Part shown: piece by piece, positions 50,972-59,796 of the stretch | Layout of the letters: the number at the start of each line of letters is the position of its first letter | How positions within the stretch are numbered: the stretch's first letter is position 1 | From: Deltaproteobacteria bacterium | GTDB taxonomy: Bacteria > Desulfobacterota > Binatia > HRBIN30 > JACQVA1 | Reading direction: 5' to 3' | Assembly (NCBI GenBank): GCA_016178705.1 | Contig: JACOST010000019.1 | Span: forward strand, 1 to 64,000 | Length of the DNA: 64,000 bases | Program-made: the position numbers and the translations under genes | Notes under the pieces: model-generated | Told to the model about the DNA's origin: nothing | Databases searched by the model: none | What the model saw: the letters and a program-made list of their open reading frames with translations, nothing else

Positions 50972-52051
50972 ATGCGATCGATCTTTGAGCGACTAGCCCT
51001 CCTCCTGTTCGGCATCTGTGCGGCGCTTGCGGTCGGGGAAATCGCGGTTCGCATGCACCGGAGTGACCGGATCAGCTTCAACAAGTCTTTAGCCGAACGG
51101 GAGCGCTCATCGAAGACGCCGAAGCGCACCATCATGGATGTCCTGCGTCCGAATGGAGACGAGGTCTTCCGCGGAGTACGTTACCGCTTCAACAGCGTCG
51201 GCATTCGCGGGCCTGAATACGCGGATCATTCCGGCACAGGCGTCTTCCGCATTGTGATCGTTGGAGACTCCGTAACCATGGGCCACGGTGTGCAAGAGGA
51301 AGACACCTACTCCGCTCTTCTCGAGGCAGCCCTGAATGCCCGCGGTTCAGAACGACGCTACGAAGTGATCAATCTGGGACTCTCCAACCTCAACCTCGCG
51401 TCAGCGGTGTATCGTCTCCGAGCGAGCGGGCTTCCGCTGCACCCCGATCTGATTGTCTACGGCTTCACGATCAACGATATCGAGTCTCCCGCCTACGTGC
51501 GCTCGACCAAGGGGCCCGATGGCGACGCTCACCGCGATTGGCTCTATAGATTCCGCCACTCGCATTCGTTTCTCATGCGAGCGCTGTGGCCACGACTGGT
51601 GTCGCTCGATAATCTCCGCGAACCCAGTCCCGGCTCGTACCTGTTCGAGCTCCGGGAAAACTATTTCGACAACCCCGAAGCTTGGGCCAGTTTTGAAGTG
51701 GAGCTCGACCGACTCCGAGATGTCGCAACCTCCAGCGGGGCTTGCGTACACGTGCTGATCCACACGCATCTCTACTATCTCGGCGCGCTTCATCCATTCG
51801 GTTCGATCTACGATCGCGTGGCGCGAGCCGTCGAAGCTCGCGGCATGACGGTGACCCAGTCCTATCCGTTCTTTCGACGTCTGGATGAGAGCCGCCTCGT
51901 CGTCTCGTGGTTTGACAGCCATCCGAACGCGGCCGGCCACCAAGTCCTTGCCACCGCGCTACTGGCCGGCCTGCGCGATCTACCGGGTCGCTGTTGGAAA
52001 GAGGGAGCCGTGCCGGACGCCGTGGAATTCCAACAGGCAAACATTCACTGA
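50972..52051 (+). CDS. Membrane-anchored SGNH/GDSL hydrolase (acyl-transfer type)
   Basis: 359-residue protein with an N-terminal anchor (LALLLFGICAALAVGEIAVR), then a long linker and SGNH blocks: IVIVGDSVTMGHGV with nucleophile Ser100, NLGLSNLN (block II Gly), GFTINDIE (block III Asn), and FDSHPNAAGH with catalytic Asp and His. Such periplasmic SGNH proteins partner MBOAT enzymes to acetylate exopolysaccharides. It diverges from the MBOAT gene and ends 7 bases inside the convergent giant gene. Confidence 0.85.
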   Translation: MRSIFERLALLLFGICAALAVGEIAVRMHRSDRISFNKSLAERERSSKTPKRTIMDVLRPNGDEVFRGVRYRFNSVGIRGPEYADHSGTGVFRIVIVGDSVTMGHGVQEEDTYSALLEAALNARGSERRYEVINLGLSNLNLASAVYRLRASGLPLHPDLIVYGFTINDIESPAYVRSTKGPDGDAHRDWLYRFRHSHSFLMRALWPRLVSLDNLREPSPGSYLFELRENYFDNPEAWASFEVELDRLRDVATSSGACVHVLIHTHLYYLGALHPFGSIYDRVARAVEARGMTVTQSYPFFRRLDESRLVVSWFDSHPNAAGHQVLATALLAGLRDLPGRCWKEGAVPDAVEFQQANIH

Positions 52052-55000
52052 CGCACACGATCAGCGGCGTAGCGAACAGCATCAGCAACCGGCGCCGCCA
52101 AAAGGCCCGCGAGTTTCTTGCGGCCATCTTCGTTGAGATGAATCGGATCGCGAAGACCTCCGTATTTGGGTTTGCGGAAGTCGGCCGGCGTCATCGCGTC
52201 GCTGTAGTCGCGCCAGATGAGACCGTAGCGATCGGCGGTGCCTCGTAGTCGGGCAATATACTCCTCGTACAATCCCGGCTCCGCCAATCGATCTCGACCA
52301 AATGGATTGACCGGCCCCGCATAGATCACGCAGCGACCGGGACGGTAGGCATGACAGAGGCTGCCGATTACATCGAGTGCGTCCCAGTTGGCGTTGGGAA
52401 ATCCGTAGTCGGCAGCTGTCCATTCATAAGGACCTGAAACCGACGTGCGCGCGGCGACGAGTGGTTGCTGTTCGACTTCCGCAGGTCGAAGCCAGCGAGC
52501 CAGCGCCGTCCCGGGTCCAACAGTCGGCTGAATCGCATACTCCCACACGTCGCGGCGCAAGCTCGCGCGATATGCGTAGGTTGCCCAACTCGATTGCACA
52601 AGTCCGGTCATCACCTGTTCCAGCGTGAGATTCGCATCGATCCATGAACCCGCTCTGACCGCAACCAACCGATACAAGTCACCTACGTTGAGTTCGGTGC
52701 TCACGCGACTGACCCAGCGCGAATGCGGTGCGCGCGGGAAAGCTCGCAGGGAGAGGCCGTATACGATGACCTCGACATCGCTGCCGATCAACTTATCGAT
52801 GAACAGGGCCGCGTCACCGACGAACAAGCCGAGTTCGCTCGCATCGATCGTCTCAATCAAGACGCCCCGCGCTTCGCTTAGGGCCTGGCGCTCAAGATAA
52901 GGGACGACGGTTTGATCCGGAGCATCTGCGGCATTCATGGTCGAGTCACCCACGAACGCTACTCGCTCTGCATCATGGGATGTCCTCTGGATCGCATCGA
53001 ACAGAATTGGAAGAGTTTGGCCGTTCGTCCGATCACGGAGCAATGGAAATGGGCTCACGTACCGTGGGACGATGTAGTGGTTGAAATAGGGACCAGCCAC
53101 CCACCAATCGAGCACCACCAACACCAATACAATTCTCAGCGCCACACCGAGCGGTCCGGCCGTGCGCGCGGCCGCGACACGACGGATCGCATTTCCGATT
53201 GTGCCCCAAATCTCATCGGTGTCGTCGGTAGCATCCGGCGATGCCACCGGTTCATGCTCGGCGCGCGTCACTTGCACCCGGCGCGTCCTGAATGCGGCGA
53301 CCGCAGCGACGGCGAGAACGCCCAGCGCCAGCAAGGTCATTGCCGCACCCAACTTGAAACTGAGGGGATCGTAGACGAAGGTGACGGTATGCTCTCCCGC
53401 TGGAATGGCGACGGCGCGAAAGAGCGCGTTGGCACGCACGATCGATTGCGACTGGCCGTCGACCGCCACCTTCCAACCCGGATAGAACGTGTCCGTCAGC
53501 ACCAGATAGCCGTCACTCGCGCTCCGCGCATTGATCACCACCCGCATGGGCTCGTAGACGACAATCGTGGCTGGAGTGATCGTCCCCGACGATTCGTGGG
53601 ATGACGCATGGGGTGTAAGAGCCATCCCCTCGCCTGGTTCGAGTACGACGCTCCGCCGCGCTTCGAAATCCGCTTGCGTCAGCATTTGCATCGCGGACTC
53701 GGCGTTGGCGGCCACAAGCAAGTCGTTGGCAACGTAGGCGCGCGGCAACGGGTTGGGGTTTTCGTACACCATGAACTGACCGTGCATCGCATCGAATGCG
53801 GCCGTCCAGCCTTGCGACTCCAGGGCTTGCCTGAACGGCATCGTGATCTTGTGCAAGACGATGAAACGCAGGCTCATGAGATCGGCCAAGCGCAATGCGG
53901 CCGGTGACGGATCGAGATCGAGCAGACCGATGAACGGATACTTTTCGTAGTCGACCGTGCCCGAGTGATTGAGCAGGCGATAAAACTTCGCGTCGCGATC
54001 AAGGCTCAGGGGCTCGTAGTCCGTGAGCGAATAAATTCCACGCAACGTCCCCTGCTTCGGCATGAGCGCGGGCAGACGCGTCGACGGCATGTAGATGTAA
54101 GTCCGATACAACCCGCCCCTCTGCTTCACGTAGTCCAACACTTCAGCTTCGGCGTCGTACACGCTCAAGTCGTGGTACGGGTGCAGCGCCGGGCTGCGCG
54201 TGGCAAAAAACAGATCCCAGACGATCAACACCACCAAGCCGACGGCGGCCAGCGGCCGCGCAGATCCGCGCGCTGCCAGAATGATCGCCGCGAGCGCGAC
54301 CGCAAGGCACAGGAAGGTGCGCCCCGCCGCTGGAGCCCGGGCGGCGAATACGCCGACGACGACCACCACGCCGATCGTCACGATCATCGCTGTTCGGGCG
54401 CGGCTTGTCGTGTCGGCTCCCCGGGATTTCCGCTCGCCTAGAAGCACATCCAGACCGATCCCGGACAACACGGCTGCGCCAACCGACAGGAGGTACTCAA
54501 TGCGCCAGGGGTAGCGAAACCAAGTTGCACCAGGGAGCAATCCATAAAGAGCAAACACAGGGGTGTAGACTGAGACTGAGACCGCGAGACTTGCGAGCAC
54601 CATCACCCAGAAGAAAGCGACCTGAAGTCGTCTGCGCCGACTCAGCAGTGCAATTGGGGACAACAACAAGCTGACGATTCCCACATAGGCCTGACGCGGA
54701 AAGCCGGGCGCCGAATCGACCAATTCATGCAACACCCGCTCGGGCGGCAACGGTCCGGTCGGCATTATTTGCGTCATGCTGAGGCCGCCGGGCCGCCGCG
54801 GTCCCAGGCTTTGCAGCTCGATGCTCGGCAACAGTTGAACTGCGCCTAGGGCCAGACCCAGCGCCATGCCGGCGCCAAGGAACAGTGCAAGCTTAGCGAC
54901 ATTCCGCGGATCGCGCGTTCGCCATGCCTCACCAATCACCCGTGCTGCGGCGTAGCCACCGAGGGCATACATCGAGTACACCCACGTCTGCAGCCACCCG

Positions 55001-55593
55001 GCGAGAATCGGCATGCCCACGGCCAACGCGACGACACCGATCCCCTTTGCTCGCGGCTTCGTACAAGTTCGCTCCACACCGATCAGGCCCAACGGTAGCC
55101 ATGCTGCTGTGCCGATCGCAGGCGTGAACCAAAGCGCCTGCGATGCCATGAAGCCAGAAAGGATGAACGTAAAGGCGGCGGCGCTCGACGCGAGGTGGCT
55201 CAGCGCAATGGTGCGTCCATAGCCGTACAACAGTATGCCGGCGAGGATCAGGTGCAGTACCGCGATGACTTCAATGGCGATTTCGGTTGGAAGAACGAGA
55301 AACGGGAAGTTGAGCGGGTAGAACACTCCGTACAACGCCGTCGCGGCGAACGGATGGCCACAGAACTGGAACGGATTCCACAACGGGAGAAGACCCGCTT
55401 GAATCCATTCGGCGGCGCGGTGGGCCATCGGATACACCTGCGTGTAGGGATCATCGCTGGCCCCGAACATGACCTCGGTGGCTGGCGCGATGATGCGAAG
55501 GCGCCAGAAGGCGAGCACGACCGCAGCGAGCGCCAACGCGAACCCGCCGTCGAATTTGTTGCTGCCCGATCCGATCGATCCGCTCCCGCGCAT
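52045..55593 (-). CDS. YfhO-like membrane protein fused to a C-terminal SGNH domain
   Basis: 1182 residues in two parts. Residues 1 to about 780 are a YfhO-type membrane protein: DDPYTQVYPMAHRAAEW, LLPLWNPFQFCGHPFAA, many helices, LYGLLPGATWFRYPWRI, and LVLTDTFYPGWKVAVDG near the end. Residues about 850-1182 form an SGNH hydrolase with VAFVGDSTMNAAD (Ser884) and RDPIHLNEDGR (Asp1149, His1152). The neighbour at 55640 has only the first part. I infer a protein that both modifies a lipid-linked sugar or teichoic-type polymer and transfers acyl groups outside. Its 3' end overlaps the convergent SGNH gene by 7 bases. Confidence 0.85.
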   Translation of the reverse strand: MRGSGSIGSGSNKFDGGFALALAAVVLAFWRLRIIAPATEVMFGASDDPYTQVYPMAHRAAEWIQAGLLPLWNPFQFCGHPFAATALYGVFYPLNFPFLVLPTEIAIEVIAVLHLILAGILLYGYGRTIALSHLASSAAAFTFILSGFMASQALWFTPAIGTAAWLPLGLIGVERTCTKPRAKGIGVVALAVGMPILAGWLQTWVYSMYALGGYAAARVIGEAWRTRDPRNVAKLALFLGAGMALGLALGAVQLLPSIELQSLGPRRPGGLSMTQIMPTGPLPPERVLHELVDSAPGFPRQAYVGIVSLLLSPIALLSRRRRLQVAFFWVMVLASLAVSVSVYTPVFALYGLLPGATWFRYPWRIEYLLSVGAAVLSGIGLDVLLGERKSRGADTTSRARTAMIVTIGVVVVVGVFAARAPAAGRTFLCLAVALAAIILAARGSARPLAAVGLVVLIVWDLFFATRSPALHPYHDLSVYDAEAEVLDYVKQRGGLYRTYIYMPSTRLPALMPKQGTLRGIYSLTDYEPLSLDRDAKFYRLLNHSGTVDYEKYPFIGLLDLDPSPAALRLADLMSLRFIVLHKITMPFRQALESQGWTAAFDAMHGQFMVYENPNPLPRAYVANDLLVAANAESAMQMLTQADFEARRSVVLEPGEGMALTPHASSHESSGTITPATIVVYEPMRVVINARSASDGYLVLTDTFYPGWKVAVDGQSQSIVRANALFRAVAIPAGEHTVTFVYDPLSFKLGAAMTLLALGVLAVAAVAAFRTRRVQVTRAEHEPVASPDATDDTDEIWGTIGNAIRRVAAARTAGPLGVALRIVLVLVVLDWWVAGPYFNHYIVPRYVSPFPLLRDRTNGQTLPILFDAIQRTSHDAERVAFVGDSTMNAADAPDQTVVPYLERQALSEARGVLIETIDASELGLFVGDAALFIDKLIGSDVEVIVYGLSLRAFPRAPHSRWVSRVSTELNVGDLYRLVAVRAGSWIDANLTLEQVMTGLVQSSWATYAYRASLRRDVWEYAIQPTVGPGTALARWLRPAEVEQQPLVAARTSVSGPYEWTAADYGFPNANWDALDVIGSLCHAYRPGRCVIYAGPVNPFGRDRLAEPGLYEEYIARLRGTADRYGLIWRDYSDAMTPADFRKPKYGGLRDPIHLNEDGRKKLAGLLAAPVADAVRYAADRVRQ

Positions 55594-55639
55594 TCGGTCG
55601 CCGGTACACTACCGCACGAACATGGTCAATGTAGACCTT

Positions 55640-57946
55640 TCAGCCCACTACCGCCGAGCGCATCGATTGCGCCTTTCGTGACCGAGTACGCACCAATCCC
55701 ACGCACACCAATACACTGGCACTCAACGAAACGATCACGCCGATCAGGAATGTATTCGGACGGTAGTCGAATGTCACCGTATGGGGTCCGCCCGGAACAT
55801 AGACCGCTCGAAAGAGATAGTTGCCGCGGTCAATCGGCACGGGCCGACCGTCGATCTCGGCAACCCACCCCGGATAGAACGTGTCGGTCAGCACGAGGTA
55901 TCCGGGCTCATCGTCGCGAGTCCTCACTACCACACGTGTTGGTTCGTAGGATGCGACTGAGACCTCCGTCAGACCGCGCGGCGGCGCCAACGCCGCGACC
56001 GCTCTCACTCCCGAAATCGCTTCGACGACTGCGCTACGGAACCGATCGAACGTAGGCGACGTGATTGCCACGAAGGCATCCGACTCGTTGGCTGCGAACT
56101 CCCAATCGTGCACGATGTAAGCGCGAGGAAGCGCCTTCGGATTCTCGTATACAAATTCGTGTCCGCCGTCGCGCGGCACAAAGGCCAGCCGCCAGTCTGA
56201 CTGCGGTGTGGTGAGTTTCCGCGTAAACGCCGCGTCGAGCGGGTGCGACATGATGAAGCGAACGCTCATCAGGTCCAGCAGCCGGAGATTGTCGGGCGTC
56301 GGATCGAGTTCAAGAAACCCGATGAACGGAAGGTCCTTTGGATCGGACCCGTCGGACCGACGCGCTTCGATGGCATGGTAGACTCGTGCGAAGCGGTCCA
56401 AGCTGAGCGGTTCGTAGTCGGTGATCGAAAAGATCCCCCGCAGCGTACCTTGCTTCGGCATCACCGGTGGATTGCCGGGCATCGAGAAGTGGATGTACGT
56501 ACGCGCCAACCCTTGATTGGCGGAGATATAGTCGAGCGCGGCCGCCTCTTGGTCGTAGATCTTCAGGTCGTGATACGGGTGCAACGCGGGACTCTCGGTC
56601 GCAAAAAACATGTCCCACATCGAAATGGAAATCAACGCGACGATGCCGGCCACACGCGCGGCGTGCCGGCCTGTGAGAACCATTCCACAAATCACCGCGG
56701 CCCCCAGCCACAGCAGCCCACGGCTGCGTTCCGGCATCGCCACAGCGGACCACCACAGCAATGCAGTCAAGAACGGCACGAGCGCGAGAAGCGCGGAACG
56801 TCGCGACCGCAGCGCCACCTCGACCGCCTCGCCACTCAGCACGGCTCCCGCAAAGGCAAACAGGAGGACAACGCGCCAGGGGATTCGAAACCAGCTCCCG
56901 CCCGGAATCGCGCGGAATACTGCAAACAAGGGCGTGTACGTCGTCATCGCAATCAACAGACTCCACGCCCCCAACAGCCAGAGGAACACGACGTGGTGGC
57001 GTCGCCGCACGGCGACGAGCGACAGCGGAATCAGAACGAGCGAGACGATGCCGATGTAGCTCTGTCGGGGAAATCCCGATCGTGAATCGAATGTCTCGCT
57101 GAGGATCTTCACGGGGGGCACGGGTCCGAGACTCAACGTCTGCTCCAAGCTGAGTCCACCGGGTCGTCGGGGTCCGAGGCTTTGAAGTTCGAGGCTGGGA
57201 AGCAACTGGATCGCGGACAACGACAGGCCCAGAACTATCCCACCCGCGACAGCGCCACCGGCACGGAGCACGAGTCTCCAATCCCGTCCAACCGCGACCC
57301 CATGCACCATTCGGAAGGCGCAATACGCACCGATCGCGTGCATGGAATAGGTCCACGTCTGCAGCCATCCCGCCAGGATCGGCATGGCCACTGCCAGCGA
57401 CAGGAGCACCGCCCACTTGAATCGTGGACGCTCGAAGATCTTTTCGATGGCGAGGAAGCCCAGCGGAAGCCACGCGATCGCTTCGATGGCGGGCGTGAAC
57501 CACAGCGCTTGTGACGTCACGAACCCGGAAAGCATGAACACAACCGCCGCAAGCGACGCGCTGGCCCGGCTGAGCTTAATGGTTCGGCCATACGAATAGC
57601 AGAACAGTCCGGCCAGAAAGAGATGGAGCGCTGCCTTCAGCTCCAGTCCCACACGCGTCGGGACCAGCAGGAAGAGAAGATTCAACGGGTACGTCACGCC
57701 GTAGGACACCGCGGCGAGAAACGGATGACCGCAAAACTGGTACGGGTTCCACAGCGGGACGTGGCCAGCGCGAAGCCAGCGATCAGCGAGCTGGACCATC
57801 GGATAGATCTGCGTGTACGGGTCATTACTCGCCGCGAAATACATCTCGTGCGCGGTGGTGATGATGCGGAAGTAGAAAAACGAGCCAGCGAGAGCGGCCA
57901 GGCCGATGCCCGCGGCGAGGTCGAGCCGCAACACTCTGGCGCTCAC
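55640..57946 (-). CDS. YfhO-family membrane protein
   Basis: 768 residues, paralogous to residues 1-780 of the protein at 52045: shared NDPYTQIYPM, HVPLWNPYQFCGHPF, GWLQTWTYSMHA, LQSLGPRRPGGLS, GFPRQSYIGIVSL, MPKQGTLRGIFSITDYEPLS and LVLTDTFYPGWVAEIDG. YfhO proteins glycosylate lipoteichoic acid in Firmicutes; the role in Gram-negatives is unsettled. About 12 helices and a periplasmic beta-rich C-terminal part are expected. It is upstream of the fusion gene on the same strand, 46 bases apart, so the two are probably co-expressed. Confidence 0.83.
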   Translation of the reverse strand: MSARVLRLDLAAGIGLAALAGSFFYFRIITTAHEMYFAASNDPYTQIYPMVQLADRWLRAGHVPLWNPYQFCGHPFLAAVSYGVTYPLNLLFLLVPTRVGLELKAALHLFLAGLFCYSYGRTIKLSRASASLAAVVFMLSGFVTSQALWFTPAIEAIAWLPLGFLAIEKIFERPRFKWAVLLSLAVAMPILAGWLQTWTYSMHAIGAYCAFRMVHGVAVGRDWRLVLRAGGAVAGGIVLGLSLSAIQLLPSLELQSLGPRRPGGLSLEQTLSLGPVPPVKILSETFDSRSGFPRQSYIGIVSLVLIPLSLVAVRRRHHVVFLWLLGAWSLLIAMTTYTPLFAVFRAIPGGSWFRIPWRVVLLFAFAGAVLSGEAVEVALRSRRSALLALVPFLTALLWWSAVAMPERSRGLLWLGAAVICGMVLTGRHAARVAGIVALISISMWDMFFATESPALHPYHDLKIYDQEAAALDYISANQGLARTYIHFSMPGNPPVMPKQGTLRGIFSITDYEPLSLDRFARVYHAIEARRSDGSDPKDLPFIGFLELDPTPDNLRLLDLMSVRFIMSHPLDAAFTRKLTTPQSDWRLAFVPRDGGHEFVYENPKALPRAYIVHDWEFAANESDAFVAITSPTFDRFRSAVVEAISGVRAVAALAPPRGLTEVSVASYEPTRVVVRTRDDEPGYLVLTDTFYPGWVAEIDGRPVPIDRGNYLFRAVYVPGGPHTVTFDYRPNTFLIGVIVSLSASVLVCVGLVRTRSRKAQSMRSAVVG

Positions 57947-58188
57947 ACACTACTCCGTTCTCAGGCGAAGACGCTCGCGGCGTACATCACCGGCATTCGC
58001 TCGTCAACCGAAGATCAATCGCACGGGCCTCGACTATACTGGTTCGCAAATCGCATTTTCGCATGGTAGGAAATCACATCCATGTCGATCATGCATCACG
58101 TACACACGCCTGGAGCGCGCAGGCGTAGTCGCAACAGAAGCTCTCATCTCCGGCGGAGACGCGCCCGAACATCGGCCGTTCTCGTTCT

Positions 58189-59217
58189 ATGAAGCAACGA
58201 CGCGGCCCGATCCTAGTCGTCGGACTCGTCTTGAGCATCGCGTTTGTCGCTCTCTCGCTACGCCACGTCGATCTCCATGGTCTAGGCGACGCACTCGGGC
58301 ACTCGCACTGGTGGCCGTGGTACGTGCTGGCACCGACCATCTATCTTGCGGGTCACGTGGTGCGGGGTGTTCGCTGCCGCACCATCTTGCGGCCGCATTG
58401 CGATCTGAACCTGATCACCGCGACCAACTGCACGGTGATCGGCTACGGCGCCAACAACCTCCTCCCGGCCCGCATGGGCGAGTTCGTGCGCGCGTACGTA
58501 CTCGGGCGTCAGGCGGGGGTTCCCGTCAGTTTGGCGCTCGCCATCACCTTCCTCGAACGCATCCTCGACGGCCTGACGATCACCGGCATCTTGCTGGTTG
58601 CCGGACTCTTCGCGCCCTTGCCCGACTGGGGGCGCGAGCTGCGCTGGGCCGCGGGCCTCGTGTTCGCCTCGGCCACCATCGCGGTCGCCCTCATCACCGC
58701 CGCACGGCCGTTCGTGTTGCGCGTCGCGCAGCTCGTCACCGCGCGCCTGCCACTCGCGCTCGATCGGCGCATCACCGCGATCCTCAACCGCGCCTTCGGC
58801 GCCACCGATTGCCTGCGCGATCCCATTCTCACAATCAAAATCGTCGCCCTTAGCCTCACGGTGTGGATCGTCGAGGGCGGCATGTTCCTCGTGGTCTTGC
58901 CGGCGTTCGATTTGCCGATGAATCCGCTGTGGGCGGCGATGGCCTTGTCGGTCACCAATCTCGGCATCCTGATTCCATCAAGCCCCGGCTACATCGGTCC
59001 GTTCCACTACTTCTGCATGCAGGCGCTACAAATCTTCGGCGTACCGGCCGACACGGCACTTGGATACGCGATCATGGTGCACCTGCTCTACTACGTCCCG
59101 ATCACGATCTGGGGCGTCGGGGCATTGACCGCGTACGGCGTCAGCCTCGGCACCGCGGCGCAAACGGTCCCCGCCCCGGCGCTCGCCGTCGCGACAGAGA
59201 ACGAGGTGCTGCGGTGA
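58189..59217 (+). CDS. UPF0104/LPG-synthase-like integral membrane protein
   Basis: 342-residue membrane protein with about eight helices. Seen: YLAGHVVRGVRCRTILRP, GYGANNLLPARMGEFVRAYVLGRQ (the family hallmark), AITFLERILDGL, and TNLGILIPSSPGYIGPFHYF. Relatives are the transmembrane half of MprF (lipid flippase) and AglD. It resembles the membrane half of the fusion at 38898. The next gene's GTG overlaps its stop, so the small protein at 59214 is co-translated. It diverges from the YfhO gene; the gap 57947-58188 holds presumed promoters and TATACT near 58037. Confidence 0.87.
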   Translation: MKQRRGPILVVGLVLSIAFVALSLRHVDLHGLGDALGHSHWWPWYVLAPTIYLAGHVVRGVRCRTILRPHCDLNLITATNCTVIGYGANNLLPARMGEFVRAYVLGRQAGVPVSLALAITFLERILDGLTITGILLVAGLFAPLPDWGRELRWAAGLVFASATIAVALITAARPFVLRVAQLVTARLPLALDRRITAILNRAFGATDCLRDPILTIKIVALSLTVWIVEGGMFLVVLPAFDLPMNPLWAAMALSVTNLGILIPSSPGYIGPFHYFCMQALQIFGVPADTALGYAIMVHLLYYVPITIWGVGALTAYGVSLGTAAQTVPAPALAVATENEVLR

Positions 59218-59609
59218 GTGATGCGGGGACGCCCGCCCGCCGCTACACCGCGCTGGCCGCAATCGTCGGCTGCATTGCGCCGGAGTATCCCGCGCTCAAC
59301 GCCGCGACGCGCGTCAAGGCGCTTGACGATGTGACTCGCTACGTCGCCTCGCAGATCGATGGGATGCCGAGTTTTCTGCGCGCGCCCTACCGGCTGGCCT
59401 TGCTCGCCTTCAGCTGGTTGCCGCTGCTGCGTTACGCGCGACCGTTCTCGGCCTTGCCTGCGGCAACGCAGCTGTCGTACCTGACGTTGTGGAGCGATGG
59501 ACCGATTGGACCGATGCGCGATTTCGTCAAGCTGATCCGCAGCTGCGCACTGCTCGCGTACTTCGATCATCCACTGGTGTTGCAGCAACTCGAAGTGGAG
59601 CGGGCATGA
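59214..59609 (+). CDS. Small protein preceding the GMC oxidoreductase fusion, probable partner subunit
   Basis: A 131-residue helical protein: RRYTALAAIVGCIAPEYPAL, then DDVTRYVASQIDGMPSFLRA, FSWLPLLRYARPFSALPAA, and CALLAYFDHPLVLQQLEVE. This layout is like the small subunit or N-terminal helper region that accompanies GMC-type alcohol oxidases (gluconate-dehydrogenase subunit 3 style). GTG 59214 overlaps the preceding stop (GTGA). The GMC fusion follows 187 bases later. Function is inferred from context. Confidence 0.6.
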   Translation: MSDAGTPARRYTALAAIVGCIAPEYPALNAATRVKALDDVTRYVASQIDGMPSFLRAPYRLALLAFSWLPLLRYARPFSALPAATQLSYLTLWSDGPIGPMRDFVKLIRSCALLAYFDHPLVLQQLEVERA

Positions 59610-59611
59610 GA

Positions 59612-59790
59612 GGGAAGGGGTCAGGGGTTGGGGGTTGGGGGTTAGGGGTTAGGGGTCAGGGGTTAGGGGTCGGGGCCACCCCTCACCCTTCATCCCTTGC
59701 CCTTCACCCCTTACCCTTCACCCTCTCACTCCTCACCCCTTACCCTTCACCTGCAAGCCTTCAGCTTTCCCGTCTCACGTCTCACGCTGT
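59612..59790. repeat. Low-complexity GGGGTTAGGGG and CCCTTACCCTTCACC arrays
   Basis: GGGGTTGGGGGTTAGGGGTTAGG words at 59618-59680, then CACCCCTTACCCTTCACCC at 59700-59750, then CCGTCTCACGTCTCACG near 59770. They fill the gap before the GMC fusion and could form a G-rich structure. Confidence 0.65.
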
Positions 59791-59796
59791 CATGCC

